A stretch of 64,000 nt of DNA, taken from Verrucomicrobiaceae bacterium (GTDB lineage: Bacteria > Verrucomicrobiota > Verrucomicrobiia > Verrucomicrobiales > Verrucomicrobiaceae). The notes beneath the pieces were generated by a model. That model was not told where the DNA came from and made no database searches. It was given only the letters and a program-made list of their open reading frames with translations. This document shows positions 8,641-17,748 of the stretch, in pieces. A program made the position numbers and the translations under genes. Numbering within the stretch: position 1 is the first letter of the stretch; every line of letters starts with the position of its first letter. The stretch lies in NCBI GenBank assembly GCA_016713035.1, contig JADJPW010000009.1, forward strand, positions 186,001 to 250,000. Direction: 5' to 3'.

Positions 8641-8695
8641 AAATAATGACCTCGCTGAATCAGTGTGAGCCATTATTCACGATGACTTTTAGCTT

Positions 8696-10180
8696 ATGAC
8701 CCGCCGCCACTTTGCCCATGCAGCGCTCGCAGCACTCCCGGCGTGCTCTTCACGGCCTGCGGAGATGCCGGAGTCGCTGGTGGACCTAGCAGCGGGGTTG
8801 CGTGCGGGTCACTTCAGCGCGGTGCAGGTGACAGAGCGGTATCTGGAGCGCATCCGGCAGTTGGATGGCGCGATCCATGCCGTGATCGAGCTCAATCCAG
8901 ATGCACTCGATATCGCCCGGAAGCTGGATGCCACCCAGACACGCGGTGCACTGCATGGCGTGCCCATCTTGATCAAAGACAACATCGAAACGGCCGATCG
9001 CATGCTCACCACGGCGGGATCGCTGGCGCTGCTCGATTCACGCCCGCAGGCAGATGCGCCGCTGGTGAAGCGGCTGCGAGCAGCGGGTGCTGTGCTGCTA
9101 GGAAAAACCAATCTCAGCGAGTGGGCAAACATGCGCTCCACTCACTCCACCAGCGGATGGAGCGCACGCGGGGGCCAGACGCGGCATCCGCATGCGCCGG
9201 AGTACAATCCCAGTGGCTCCAGCTCGGGCTCTGCCGCTGCGGTGGCTGCGCGGATGTGCGCCGGAGCTATCGGCACGGAGACGGATGGCTCCATCGTCAG
9301 TCCTGCCAGTGCCTGTGGCGTGGTGGGGCTGAAGCCCACACTCGGTCGCATCAGCGGGCGTGGCATCGTGCCCATCACGCATTGGCAAGACACCGCAGGC
9401 CCGATGGCGGGCAGTGTCGCGGATGCCGCGCTGCTCATGCAGGTGCTGGGTGAGCATGCGCCGAGTGATTTCACCACCGATCTGGTCAAAACGGATCTAC
9501 GAGGCCTGCGCCTGGGTTTTTTACGCCATCTCAATGGCGATCGTGAAGAGGTGCAAACGCTCACGCAGGCCGCTCTGGATGTGCTGCGAGCACTCGGCGC
9601 AGAAATCATCGAGACAGAGCTGCCGCACACGCGTGAGATCGCGGCACTGCGCTTCCGTGCGATGCTGGGCGAGTTCCGCGATGATCTGGATGCCTATCTC
9701 GCCACCACGAGCTCCAAAATGCGCAGCATGGAGGATGTGATCGCCTTCAATGAAACGAATCGAGAGAAGGAAATGCCGCACTTCGGCCAAGAGCTGCTGG
9801 AAATGGCCGCGAAGCTGAACACCGAAAGCGCCCGCGCTGAAACTCGTGCCGTACGCGAGGAAGCACGGCGACTCGCACGCGATGAAGGCATCGACAAAGT
9901 GCTGCGTGAGCAGCGGCTGGATGCCCTGGTGCTCTCCACCAGTGATCCAGCGGAAAAAACGGACTACACACGCCGCGCAGGTGGTCGCGGCTGCTCCACG
10001 GTGCCCGCCACGGCAGGCTATCCGCACCTCACGCTGCCGATGGGCCGTGTGGGGCCACTGCCGGTGGGTTTTTCCATTTTCAGCACGGCGCATACAGAGC
10101 CACTGCTGCTCCGCATCGGCCATGCGCTGGAGCGTGGGCTCACTTCACACGCTGGAGCATCTCCAGGGCCCGCGCGGTGA
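8696..10180 (+). CDS. Amidase (amidase-signature family), exported lipoprotein type
   Basis: 494-aa amide hydrolase of the amidase-signature family. It has the Ser-cisSer-Lys site: Lys94 in PILIKDNIE, the Gly/Ser-rich block NPSGSSSGSAAAVAA (about residues 170-185), and the nucleophile block TETDGSIVSPAS (about 193-204). The N-terminus MTRRHFAHAALAALPACSS looks like a short Tat or Sec signal with a lipobox (LPAC), so it may be anchored in the periplasm. Substrate unknown; related proteins are often misnamed GatA, but the signal sequence argues against a tRNA role. The 3' end overlaps the convergent ceramidase-like gene by 41 bp. Confidence 0.88.
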   Translation: MTRRHFAHAALAALPACSSRPAEMPESLVDLAAGLRAGHFSAVQVTERYLERIRQLDGAIHAVIELNPDALDIARKLDATQTRGALHGVPILIKDNIETADRMLTTAGSLALLDSRPQADAPLVKRLRAAGAVLLGKTNLSEWANMRSTHSTSGWSARGGQTRHPHAPEYNPSGSSSGSAAAVAARMCAGAIGTETDGSIVSPASACGVVGLKPTLGRISGRGIVPITHWQDTAGPMAGSVADAALLMQVLGEHAPSDFTTDLVKTDLRGLRLGFLRHLNGDREEVQTLTQAALDVLRALGAEIIETELPHTREIAALRFRAMLGEFRDDLDAYLATTSSKMRSMEDVIAFNETNREKEMPHFGQELLEMAAKLNTESARAETRAVREEARRLARDEGIDKVLREQRLDALVLSTSDPAEKTDYTRRAGGRGCSTVPATAGYPHLTLPMGRVGPLPVGFSIFSTAHTEPLLLRIGHALERGLTSHAGASPGPAR

Positions 10181-11552
10181 TTTTCACCGAGGCCTCTCGT
10201 TCGACGCGATTGGTGCCGAGCCACGTTTCATATCCACCCAGGTCATGATGGCGTGGTGTGGGCAAGTAACCATGGCTGCCATTCGCTAGCTCGATGGTGA
10301 AGGTGTCTTTGAACGGGCTGCGAGCTTTGAGCTCCAGTCCGATCTCGGTGAAGACCTCAAACGGGATCGCGGTGATGCCGAGCTCGCCGATGCGGAAGGC
10401 CTGGATCGGTGCCTGGATCGTTTCTGGCTTCGCATCGCGTGCGGCGAGTGTTCTCTCCGCGTAGGGCTGCTCTAGGCGGTGGAGCGGCTCTGCGCCCTTC
10501 GGCTTTGCGAGCACGCTTTCAGCCCATTTCACCATCTCCGGCGTCGGTCGCCGCACCGCGAGCTCCAAATCGCTCACCGCAGCTTTCAGCGGTACCCAGT
10601 CTTGATGCTTCAGCGATCGGTGTACCCGCAGCACCTCCTGAGCGAGGTCCTGCGCGACGATTTGGATCTTCTCATACGGCTCACGCTTCACACTGGGTGT
10701 CTTGCCGCTGTAGTCGTTGTTGTTCACGTCCCCGCAAGGGCCATTGGCGAGGATGCCGACACAGGGCGCTGCTAGCGCCTGCTCGATGCGGCGGCAGAAC
10801 TCGCCGAAGTAGTCTGCGGATAAATCCTCTTTGTTCACCCCACCGACGTAGTGCAGCCAATAGTTCGCCATCAGAGCGATCTGGTGCCCATCCGTAGCCT
10901 GCACGGAGAGGCAATAGACCTCTGGATTCGTCGGCCCGGCAGGACCAGCGAGGCGCGGACGCAGGAGGCTACTCGGATTCATCACCGCGCGGTCCAGCCC
11001 GCCGAAGGGGTTCGCATTGGTGGCTCCTTCCTTGAGGAGATAGCGGCGATTAAAGACGTGCTGCGGCACCTTGCCCGTGCCCCAGGCGATGCGGGCAGGC
11101 TCCAGATTATGCACCGCACGCCGCACCCCATCGACCACGCGGGAGATGATGAAACGGCGGTAATCGAGTGAGGGATCCTTGTTCGTGATCGCAGAGACGC
11201 TGGAGTGCGTGTGCGTGCCGGAGAACATCATGTTCGCGCTCGGAATGCCGGTAGCGGCCTCGATTTTGGCCTTCGCCTCGTCCCACACATCGCGTCCGAG
11301 TGAAATGGTATCCGCTACGGCAAAAGCCAGCTTGGCGCTGCCATCATCGAGCACAAGGCAGCGCACATGCAGCTCATCATGCACATGGTTGGCGATGGGA
11401 CGCGGGGCGAAGTTTCCCACGATCTCCATGCCTAGCGGCGGCGTGATGTTGCTCGTCGCAGCACCGGCTTTGAAGACTTTTTCTTGGGCCTGGGTGGCGG
11501 CGATCATGCCGCAAAGGGCCAAGCTAGTGAGTAGGAGCTTCGAGAGAGTCAT
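10140..11552 (-). CDS. Neutral/alkaline ceramidase N-terminal-domain-like secreted protein
   Basis: 470 aa with a signal peptide (LLLTSLALCGMIAATQAQ). The body resembles the neutral ceramidase N-terminal domain: AGAATSNITPPLGMEIVGNF, MMFSGTHTHSSVSA (metal-binding histidines), a central VGILANGPCGDVNNNDYS, and the late GSHGYLPTPRHHDLGGYE. Known ceramidases hydrolyse the amide bond of ceramides, but the many verrucomicrobial relatives have no proven substrate. The start is the ATG at 11550-11552 directly before the signal peptide. Its frame is continuous with the upstream esterase frame only because of the break at 11748-11753; the true upstream stop lies 61 bp before this start. Probable operon with the two genes upstream. 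Confidence 0.82.
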   Translation of the reverse strand: MTLSKLLLTSLALCGMIAATQAQEKVFKAGAATSNITPPLGMEIVGNFAPRPIANHVHDELHVRCLVLDDGSAKLAFAVADTISLGRDVWDEAKAKIEAATGIPSANMMFSGTHTHSSVSAITNKDPSLDYRRFIISRVVDGVRRAVHNLEPARIAWGTGKVPQHVFNRRYLLKEGATNANPFGGLDRAVMNPSSLLRPRLAGPAGPTNPEVYCLSVQATDGHQIALMANYWLHYVGGVNKEDLSADYFGEFCRRIEQALAAPCVGILANGPCGDVNNNDYSGKTPSVKREPYEKIQIVAQDLAQEVLRVHRSLKHQDWVPLKAAVSDLELAVRRPTPEMVKWAESVLAKPKGAEPLHRLEQPYAERTLAARDAKPETIQAPIQAFRIGELGITAIPFEVFTEIGLELKARSPFKDTFTIELANGSHGYLPTPRHHDLGGYETWLGTNRVEREASVKITARALEMLQRVK

Positions 11553-11613
11553 GCGTAGCCAAACCAACGCTTTCTGGCTCGTATTCCCTTCACCATGCTG
11601 CTGACTCGCGACG

Positions 11614-13049
11614 CTATTCGAGACGGATTTCTGAGCTGGATAGCGTGAGTGTGCTGCCCTTTTCCTGATGCGCATGCACGGTGATGAAGTCGAGCGTCTG
11701 CACCTCCCCCTGAATCGTCGCGGCACCGGTGTAGGTGGCGGCGGCGGTTTTTTCATCGGGATGGAGGCCCATGGATCGAACTCCATCTGGATGCTGTAGT
11801 CGGGGTGGCGGTCCACGGACCACCAGAGTGTGTTTTCCTGCGGTTCTGTGCCATCTGGGAAAATGGCCGTCACCGCGAGCTGCCGGGTGGTTTTGTCCCA
11901 CTGGTGGGTGATCTTCGGCGGGGCGACCATGCGGCGTGCGCTAAAGAAGTGATGCTGGGCAAAGGCGTAGAGATTCTTATCCACCTCGGGCAAACCATTC
12001 ACGGCTTTGACAAAGCCGGCCTCCTTGGCTCCGCCATGCTGACCACCCGGCACGATGTAGATAGGCAGCTCGGGGTGACGACGACCGAGCTCGACGAGTC
12101 CAGGACTCACATTGTCATTCGATCCCTGGTTATAAAAAATCTCTGTGCCGCGCTGTTTGAGGACGCTGAGGTAATTGGTCGTGCGGCAGGCCTCCCAGGC
12201 GGCGTTGCAGGCGGTCTTCATCTCCGCATCACTCCAGCCAGCGTCGCGGGCCATCTTTACCGTGATGCGCTCGTCGGAGCGGGCTTTTTGACGAATAAGC
12301 AGCTTCTCACGGCCTACAGGATCGGTCATGGCTGCGAGGAATGCCTCATTCATCTGGGTGATCGCGGCGGGCATCATGCCTTCGACATACGGGCCGCCAG
12401 GACTCTCGATCACAGGCGCTACGACGGGCATGATGGCGGTGAAGCGATCATCGGCGATGCCTGCGGCTGCGGTGGCGACTCCGCGCTTTGATCCGCCCGT
12501 GGCCATGACTTTCTGCGGCTGAAACACCGCCTTCTCTGCCACTGCTGCGGTGAGTGCCCGCATGTCGCTGATGCCCCAGATCCAGGCAGGCGTGTAGCGA
12601 GTATCCTTCGTCTGGATGAAGTGCTCCTCCATCATGAGGTGCAGCTTTCCGATGGGCTCCATCGCATCAATGGGCACCATGCCGATGAAGACGAGGCCAA
12701 CACCATGCTCCTTGAGCAGGCGGAGCTTTGCGCCGGTGGCGGCGGCCACTTTCATCTGCACGCCCGTGTTCTCGATGAGCACATTCGTGCAAACACCGCT
12801 CGCTGGGGCCAGCATCGTCACGGGTAGCCGCACCTTCATGCCGGGCCACCATTCGCAGACGGTGATTTCGACGAGCTTTTGGCGGATGGATGCGTCTTTA
12901 GGATTCAGATGCCAGTCTTCGATGACCTTGGTCTCCAGCGTGGAGACATCACGGATCTGTTTCAGGTCATATCGACCCACAGCGATGTCTGCATGGACAA
13001 ACGAAGCGCATAGGGAGATGGCAGCAGCGAGCAGGGCGGGGAGTTTCAT
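11614..13049 (-). CDS. PhoPQ-activated-protein-like alpha/beta hydrolase, one frameshift
   Basis: Secreted alpha/beta hydrolase related to PhoPQ-activated pathogenicity-related proteins. It has a signal peptide (LPALLAAAISLCASFVHA), nucleophile elbow MATGGSKRG, then GSNDNVSP and PGGQHGG carrying the likely acid and histidine. The reading frame breaks at an A6 run on the coding strand (T6 at 11748-11753). Upstream it reads EFDPWASIPMKK; the expected end, TAAATYTGAATIQGEVQ to SSEIRLE and a stop at 11614, lies in the -1 frame. One extra A restores a continuous 478-479-codon gene. Without it the frame runs into the downstream ceramidase-like gene and makes an artificial 985-aa fusion. This is an assembly error, a true mutation, or slippage. 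Confidence 0.8.
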
Positions 13050-13093
13050 GCGCAAGAAAACGATGCATCGGCCCCGCTTCTGCCGCTGGGTGC

Positions 13094-15490
13094 TCACTTG
13101 CTGCTGAAAACTTCACTTTGGACGATGGCGTGGATCATATCCCGCATGGTGTGGCCTTTTTTCTTGGACTGAGCCACGAGCTGATCGAGTGCGCTGCGGT
13201 CTGAGAAGCCCATGGGCCGCCCCGTGGCAAAGGTGAGGAGCTTTTCCGCGACACAGCGGGCGATGCGGTCTGGATCAGCTAGCAGGAGCTTTTTCAAATC
13301 ATCGAGGTGGGCGAATTTCTCTCCACCGGGCATTTCGCCCGTGGCATCGACGGGTGGACCCAGGCGGTAGCGCACTTTGCGGCCTTCGACCTTCAAATCG
13401 ACTTTTTCGCCTTGGTCGATGCTGCGGAAGCGCTCACGCCAGCCGCCGATGACGTCGTAGTTTTCCAAAGCGAAGCCGGGCGGATCAATGACGCGGTGGC
13501 AGGCATTGCAGCTCTCCAGCGTGCTGTGCTTCGCGAGCTGCTCACGCAGCGTGGTGGCTCCGCGGATGTCTGGCTCCACGCCAGGGACGCCAGGTGGCGG
13601 CGGCGGTGGCTCCAGGCCGAGGATGCGGTCCATGACCCACACACCACGCACGACGGGGGAGGTATTGGTGCCATTGGCGCTGACTTTCAAAACACTGGCC
13701 TGGGTCAAGACTCCGCCCCGGTGGCTGTCTGGTGGCAACTTGATCTTTTGCAGCTCCACGCCGGTGACATCTGGGATGCCGTAGTGCTGTGCGAGCCGCT
13801 TATTCAGCATGGCAAAGTCACTGTCGATGATGTTGGCGATGCTGAGATTCTCCTCGATGAGATGGGCGATGAAGCGGCGAGTCTCACGCAGCATGCTATC
13901 GAGCAGCAGCTCATCGTACTCGGGGTAGAGCTGCTTGTCCGGTGTGGTGAACTCAATCTCACGCAGATTCAGCCAACCATCGGTGAAGTCGATAACGAAG
14001 CGCTCCAGTGTCGCCGCTTTCAGCAGCCGCTCGGTCTGTGAGCGCAGCACCTCTGGCTGTGTGAGCTTCGCCGCGAGCAGCTCTGCATCCGGCGTGCTGC
14101 GAGTGAGGAAGTAGCTCAGTCGTGAGGCGAGCTGGAGGTCATCGAGCCTGCCTGCGGGCTCTTTGAGAAAGAGGAACTCTGGTGAGCAAAGCACCGCGAT
14201 GGCAGCCGTGCGCATGGCGGCGAGGAAGTCGCTGCTGTCGGCGAATTCGGTATCGAAGAGCTTGATGTAGGGCTCTGCATCTGCGGCGGTAGCGGGGCGG
14301 CGAAAGGCAGCGGTGATAAATGCGGCGATGTTTTTGCGCGAAGCGGCGACAGGATCAGGTGATTCAGCCGCATAGATGGGCTTGTAGCCAGCTTTGCCTT
14401 TCATCCAGGGTTTTTCTGGCGGCAGCTCGCGGAGCTTTGCATCACCGAGGAGCAGTTTTTGGCCCTTCGGTGGCCATTCGGTCTCCAGCGGGCCTTCGAG
14501 CGTGATTTCCTGAAAAGCCATGCCTTCGCCGGGATACTTACTTGGGCCATCTTTGACCGGCGAATGGCCATCTGGGCCATTGAGGCCCTGCGGGCTGATC
14601 CAGATGCCTTTATTCGCATCCATGTGCAGCGTGAGCTCGACTGTGCCGGGCTTGCCGACAGGGAGCTCATGGAAGCTGCGGGTGACATTGTCCGCATTGC
14701 GAAAATTAAAGCTCCCCGTGATGACAGCGAAGGTGACAGGCTCCTCGATCTGATAGCCGTAACCGGTGACGCGTAGCCTGTAAGTGCCAGCAACTCGGGT
14801 GCGGATGTCTGGGATGATGGTGCTGGGGAAGCCGCCACTGTTGAAGACGACGATGGAGCCATCCTCACGGCGCAGCCACTGCTTGCCGATGGTGTCTTTG
14901 CGATTGCGCTCGGTATCGAGCGTGCTGCGTTGCAGGGTGCTCGTGGGCTGCGTTGGCTGATACAGGGCGGCATTGATGGCGAGCTCGGCGGACTCCATGT
15001 AGCGCTGCATCTGAATGCCGGAGATGGAGAGAGCCTCCCCGACATTGTCGAACCCGTGGGAGCGTCCGTCCTCTGGCAGCGAGTCGATGATGTCCACCTT
15101 CACGCCGAGGAGGTCATTGATGGTGTTTTGATACTCGCGCCGGTTCAGCCGACGGAGCACGGTGCCACGTTGAGCATTCGATTTGGTCACTAGATCAGCC
15201 CCCAGTGCCCCCATGAAATCCTGCACGGCCTCTGGAGTGGGCTGGTGCTTTTTTTTCGGCGGTGGCATCTCACCAGCAGCGACTCGGTCAAAAACACGGA
15301 CCCATTTTTTCAATGCCGCCGCATCGGCTCCATCGGTAGAGAGTGCGGCGAGATCGAGCCCGCCTTTTTTCACCTCCGCATCATGGCAGTCCGAGCAGTG
15401 CTGCTCCAAAAATGGCTGGATGGCGGGAATGGCCGCATGTGCATGCAAAGCGGCGAGCAGGAGTAGCGCAGGAATCAGGCGAATCATCAT
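13094..15490 (-). CDS. Planctomycete-type cytochrome c protein (DUF1587/1592/1588/1585)
   Basis: 798-aa secreted protein. After a signal peptide (LIPALLLLAALHAHA) comes a PSCyt1-type heme motif CSDCH (about residue 33), then the DUF1587 block (VLRRLNRREYQNTINDLLGV), DUF1595/DUF1592 (SRLSYFLTRSTPDAEL; DGWLNLREIEF), DUF1588 (HRGGVLTQASVLKV; a second CNACH motif with RVIDPPGFALENYD) and DUF1585 (the TFATGRPMGFSDR region). These proteins are thought to be periplasmic redox or carbohydrate-associated proteins, without a proven reaction. Start at MMIRL (15490). It is first in a probable three-gene operon with the esterase and ceramidase-like genes. The usual DUF1552 partner is absent. Confidence 0.88.
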   Translation of the reverse strand: MMIRLIPALLLLAALHAHAAIPAIQPFLEQHCSDCHDAEVKKGGLDLAALSTDGADAAALKKWVRVFDRVAAGEMPPPKKKHQPTPEAVQDFMGALGADLVTKSNAQRGTVLRRLNRREYQNTINDLLGVKVDIIDSLPEDGRSHGFDNVGEALSISGIQMQRYMESAELAINAALYQPTQPTSTLQRSTLDTERNRKDTIGKQWLRREDGSIVVFNSGGFPSTIIPDIRTRVAGTYRLRVTGYGYQIEEPVTFAVITGSFNFRNADNVTRSFHELPVGKPGTVELTLHMDANKGIWISPQGLNGPDGHSPVKDGPSKYPGEGMAFQEITLEGPLETEWPPKGQKLLLGDAKLRELPPEKPWMKGKAGYKPIYAAESPDPVAASRKNIAAFITAAFRRPATAADAEPYIKLFDTEFADSSDFLAAMRTAAIAVLCSPEFLFLKEPAGRLDDLQLASRLSYFLTRSTPDAELLAAKLTQPEVLRSQTERLLKAATLERFVIDFTDGWLNLREIEFTTPDKQLYPEYDELLLDSMLRETRRFIAHLIEENLSIANIIDSDFAMLNKRLAQHYGIPDVTGVELQKIKLPPDSHRGGVLTQASVLKVSANGTNTSPVVRGVWVMDRILGLEPPPPPPGVPGVEPDIRGATTLREQLAKHSTLESCNACHRVIDPPGFALENYDVIGGWRERFRSIDQGEKVDLKVEGRKVRYRLGPPVDATGEMPGGEKFAHLDDLKKLLLADPDRIARCVAEKLLTFATGRPMGFSDRSALDQLVAQSKKKGHTMRDMIHAIVQSEVFSSK

Positions 15491-15581
15491 GTGTGTGCCG
15501 TGAAACGTGGCAAAAACGGCCAAACTGACGCTTCAATCTGAAAACCTGAACGACCAAGCAGCAAGCGCGTGCCGCGTATGA

Positions 15582-16145
15582 TCACTGTCGCGGCAGTACC
15601 TCGACGACATCGGCCAAAACCCGGCCCGAGCCGTGCCGTAGCTCATTGCAGCGGCCATAGAGCATCTGCCCACTGGTGGCTCCAAGAAGGTCTGCGAGGC
15701 GCTGATCGACCGAGATGCGAAAATAGCCCCGTGGGTGGCTGGAGTGCGGTACGGCGTATTTTTCCAGGATGGCACCGAAAGGGACATGGCCCGCGAGGAC
15801 GAGTTTTTGGGCATCTTCAGGCAAAAGATCGAGATGGATGCCGATGGCACCGAACTCGACCGGTTTGCCATCGCTCTGACGATGCAGGACGCTGGCACGG
15901 ACGAGGTAATTGCCGATGCGTGCCCGCGCGGCGACATCGAGATCGATTTCGCAGCCGTGGAAGCCCCGGAGGCGCGGCGTCATGTCCATATCATGGACAA
16001 GTAGCCCACGCTCGGTCTCTGGGAGTGTCTCCGGCTCGACGAAGGTGACTCTCGGCCGCGTGCTGCCGATGCCGTAGAAGAAAATCAGCGGGGCGAGGAT
16101 GTCCTCATCTTGCCGTGGGGCCTCGTTTTCAAGTGTAGCGGGCAT
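15582..16145 (-). CDS. Chorismate-lyase-like (UbiC superfamily) protein
   Basis: 187 aa. The middle and C-terminal part resembles the chorismate-pyruvate lyase/UTRA fold: LVRASVLHRQSDGKPVEFGAI, a DLLPEDAQKLVLAGHVPFGAIL segment, and RGYFRISVDQRLADLLGA. True UbiC cleaves chorismate to 4-hydroxybenzoate and pyruvate. Identity here is by pattern only and the catalytic Arg/Glu were not aligned. The ATG at 16145 lies inside the end of the radical-SAM gene (17-bp overlap), so the two are probably translationally coupled. Confidence 0.6.
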   Translation of the reverse strand: MPATLENEAPRQDEDILAPLIFFYGIGSTRPRVTFVEPETLPETERGLLVHDMDMTPRLRGFHGCEIDLDVAARARIGNYLVRASVLHRQSDGKPVEFGAIGIHLDLLPEDAQKLVLAGHVPFGAILEKYAVPHSSHPRGYFRISVDQRLADLLGATSGQMLYGRCNELRHGSGRVLADVVEVLPRQ

Positions 16146-17469
16146 ACCGGCGGTGCTGGGGCAAAAAGAAGTCATGCAGCAGCCTGTCCACCTGGAGCAG
16201 GCCGTCGCGGGTGAGGGTGATGCCACGCGGATCGAGATGGGCGTATCCATTTTTCTCCAAGTCGGCGAACTGGGCGGCAAAGCGCTGGCGTGGGTCTTCG
16301 CCGAATTTGTCGATGTAGTGCTGGAACTCGCTGCGGCCGAGTTTGAGCTTCAAAATGAACTCGCGGACAAAGCGATCATCCGCTGTCGTTTGATACGCAC
16401 GGAAGATGGGGAGCTGCCCGGAATCCACCGCCTGCATGTAGGGGCCTACATCCGCCTGATTCTGGTAATGCACGCCACCCAGATGGCCGAAGGATGCCAC
16501 GCCACAGCTCAATAAGTCTGCGCCGTCCCATAATTCATCACGATAGACGAATTTGATCCGCTGTGGGTCTTTGACGACGGTGTAGGCGCTGGTGACGGTG
16601 TATCCGACTTTCTGAAACTCATCGAAGGCGTAGCTGACCCAGTCACGCTTGGTCTGCCAGTCGGCCACGGGGGCGGTGACTTTGCCCTCGGCCTTCATCT
16701 GCTGGTACATGGTGGTGTTGTAGGGCACCTCCATCTGGTAGATCGTGACGGCATCTGGCTGCATCTCGATGGCTTTTTGCACGCAGACTTTCCAGTTGGC
16801 CTCGGTCTCGTTCATCATGCCGGCGATGAGGTCGATATTGATGTGCTCAAAGCCGAGGCTGCGGGCAAAGTTGTAGGCTTTTCCGATTTCGCCACTGCGG
16901 TGTGCGCGGCCATTGGTATCGAGGATGTGATCGTCAAAATTCTCGACGCCCAGGCTCAGACGCGTGACACCGACTTCGCGAATGCCGGTGAGCTTCACCT
17001 CATTGAGCGTGCCAGGCTCGGCCTCGAAGGCCACCTCTGCCGCGCCATCCCAGGAAACGAGGCTTTTCATGCGGTCGGTGAGGTCTTTGAGCTGCGGGAC
17101 GGAGAGGTAACTGGGCGTGCCACCTCCAAAGTACACGAAATGCGCCTTGCGGCCTTTTAGATACGGCTGCGAGGCGAGTCGCTCCATCTCGCGCATGCCG
17201 GCGTCGATGTAGGCTTTGATTTCACCCGCGTTCTTGTCGGTGTACACTTTGAAATAGCAGAAGTGGCAGCGCTTCCGGCAGAAAGGGATGTGGAAATAAA
17301 CACCGAGCGGAATATCCGCCGGAGCCGGGCGCTGGAGCACTGACTCGACGACAGGCACCTGATCCGGCTTCCAGAAGGAGAACGGCGGGTAGTTGGAGAC
17401 GAAGTAGTTCCCTGCCTCGGTCTTTTCGATCTTCTTTTCCTCGGCAGGAGTGGCTTGGGGTTCGGACAT
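16129..17469 (-). CDS. Radical SAM coproporphyrinogen-oxidase-like (HemN/HemW family) protein
   Basis: 446 aa. The radical SAM cluster motif is CRKRCHFC (CX3CX2C) in GVYFHIPFCRKRCHFCYF, preceded by an N-terminal lead of about 75 residues. FVYFGGGTPSYLS, the TRLSLGVENFDDHIL block and FEHINIDLIAGM are HemN-family landmarks. A C-terminal HemN-type domain (REFILKLKLGR..) follows. Family members include oxygen-independent coproporphyrinogen III oxidase and heme chaperones (HemW). The coupled UbiC-like gene suggests another aromatic or quinone-related role is possible. ATG at 17467-17469; frame upstream of it lacks family similarity. Confidence 0.8.
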   Translation of the reverse strand: MSEPQATPAEEKKIEKTEAGNYFVSNYPPFSFWKPDQVPVVESVLQRPAPADIPLGVYFHIPFCRKRCHFCYFKVYTDKNAGEIKAYIDAGMREMERLASQPYLKGRKAHFVYFGGGTPSYLSVPQLKDLTDRMKSLVSWDGAAEVAFEAEPGTLNEVKLTGIREVGVTRLSLGVENFDDHILDTNGRAHRSGEIGKAYNFARSLGFEHINIDLIAGMMNETEANWKVCVQKAIEMQPDAVTIYQMEVPYNTTMYQQMKAEGKVTAPVADWQTKRDWVSYAFDEFQKVGYTVTSAYTVVKDPQRIKFVYRDELWDGADLLSCGVASFGHLGGVHYQNQADVGPYMQAVDSGQLPIFRAYQTTADDRFVREFILKLKLGRSEFQHYIDKFGEDPRQRFAAQFADLEKNGYAHLDPRGITLTRDGLLQVDRLLHDFFLPQHRRYARYT

Positions 17470-17686
17470 GTTTTTTGGGGGGTGATGATGAAACGCAGCC
17501 CAAGTCTCCCCTCTGAGCGAAAACTTCGCAACACATGCCTTCCGACCGCCCCAGAATGGTTTTCCCAAGGCACGGAGGCAGCCCAAAAAGCACCCAAAAC
17601 CCAGGGCAAGTGGTCAAAATGGAGGCTTTTGCGCTGCTTTTACATGACCTTATACCACTTAAATAGAGCACTTTATAACACATCTT

Positions 17687-17717
17687 GGATAATCCACTGT
17701 TGAACACTGGATTATCC
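17687..17717. promoter_or_regulatory. 10-bp inverted repeat upstream of the ATPase gene
   Basis: GGATAATCCA, 11-nt spacer, TGGATTATCC: perfect arms ending 31 bp before the ATG at 17749. It lies in an AT-rich stretch (17640-17735) with TATACC and TTTATAA promoter-like blocks, unlike the GC-rich surroundings. It could be an operator or a structured leader. The rest of 17470-17686 shows nothing recognisable. Confidence 0.5.
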
Positions 17718-17748
17718 GCTTTATAGTCCAGGCATATCCGAAACTGCC

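Noticed and set aside
10140..13097. A single 985-aa esterase-ceramidase fusion protein
   Set aside because: The native esterase C-terminus is readable in the alternate frame from the A6 run and the second gene has its own signal peptide, so two genes with a frame break are more likely.
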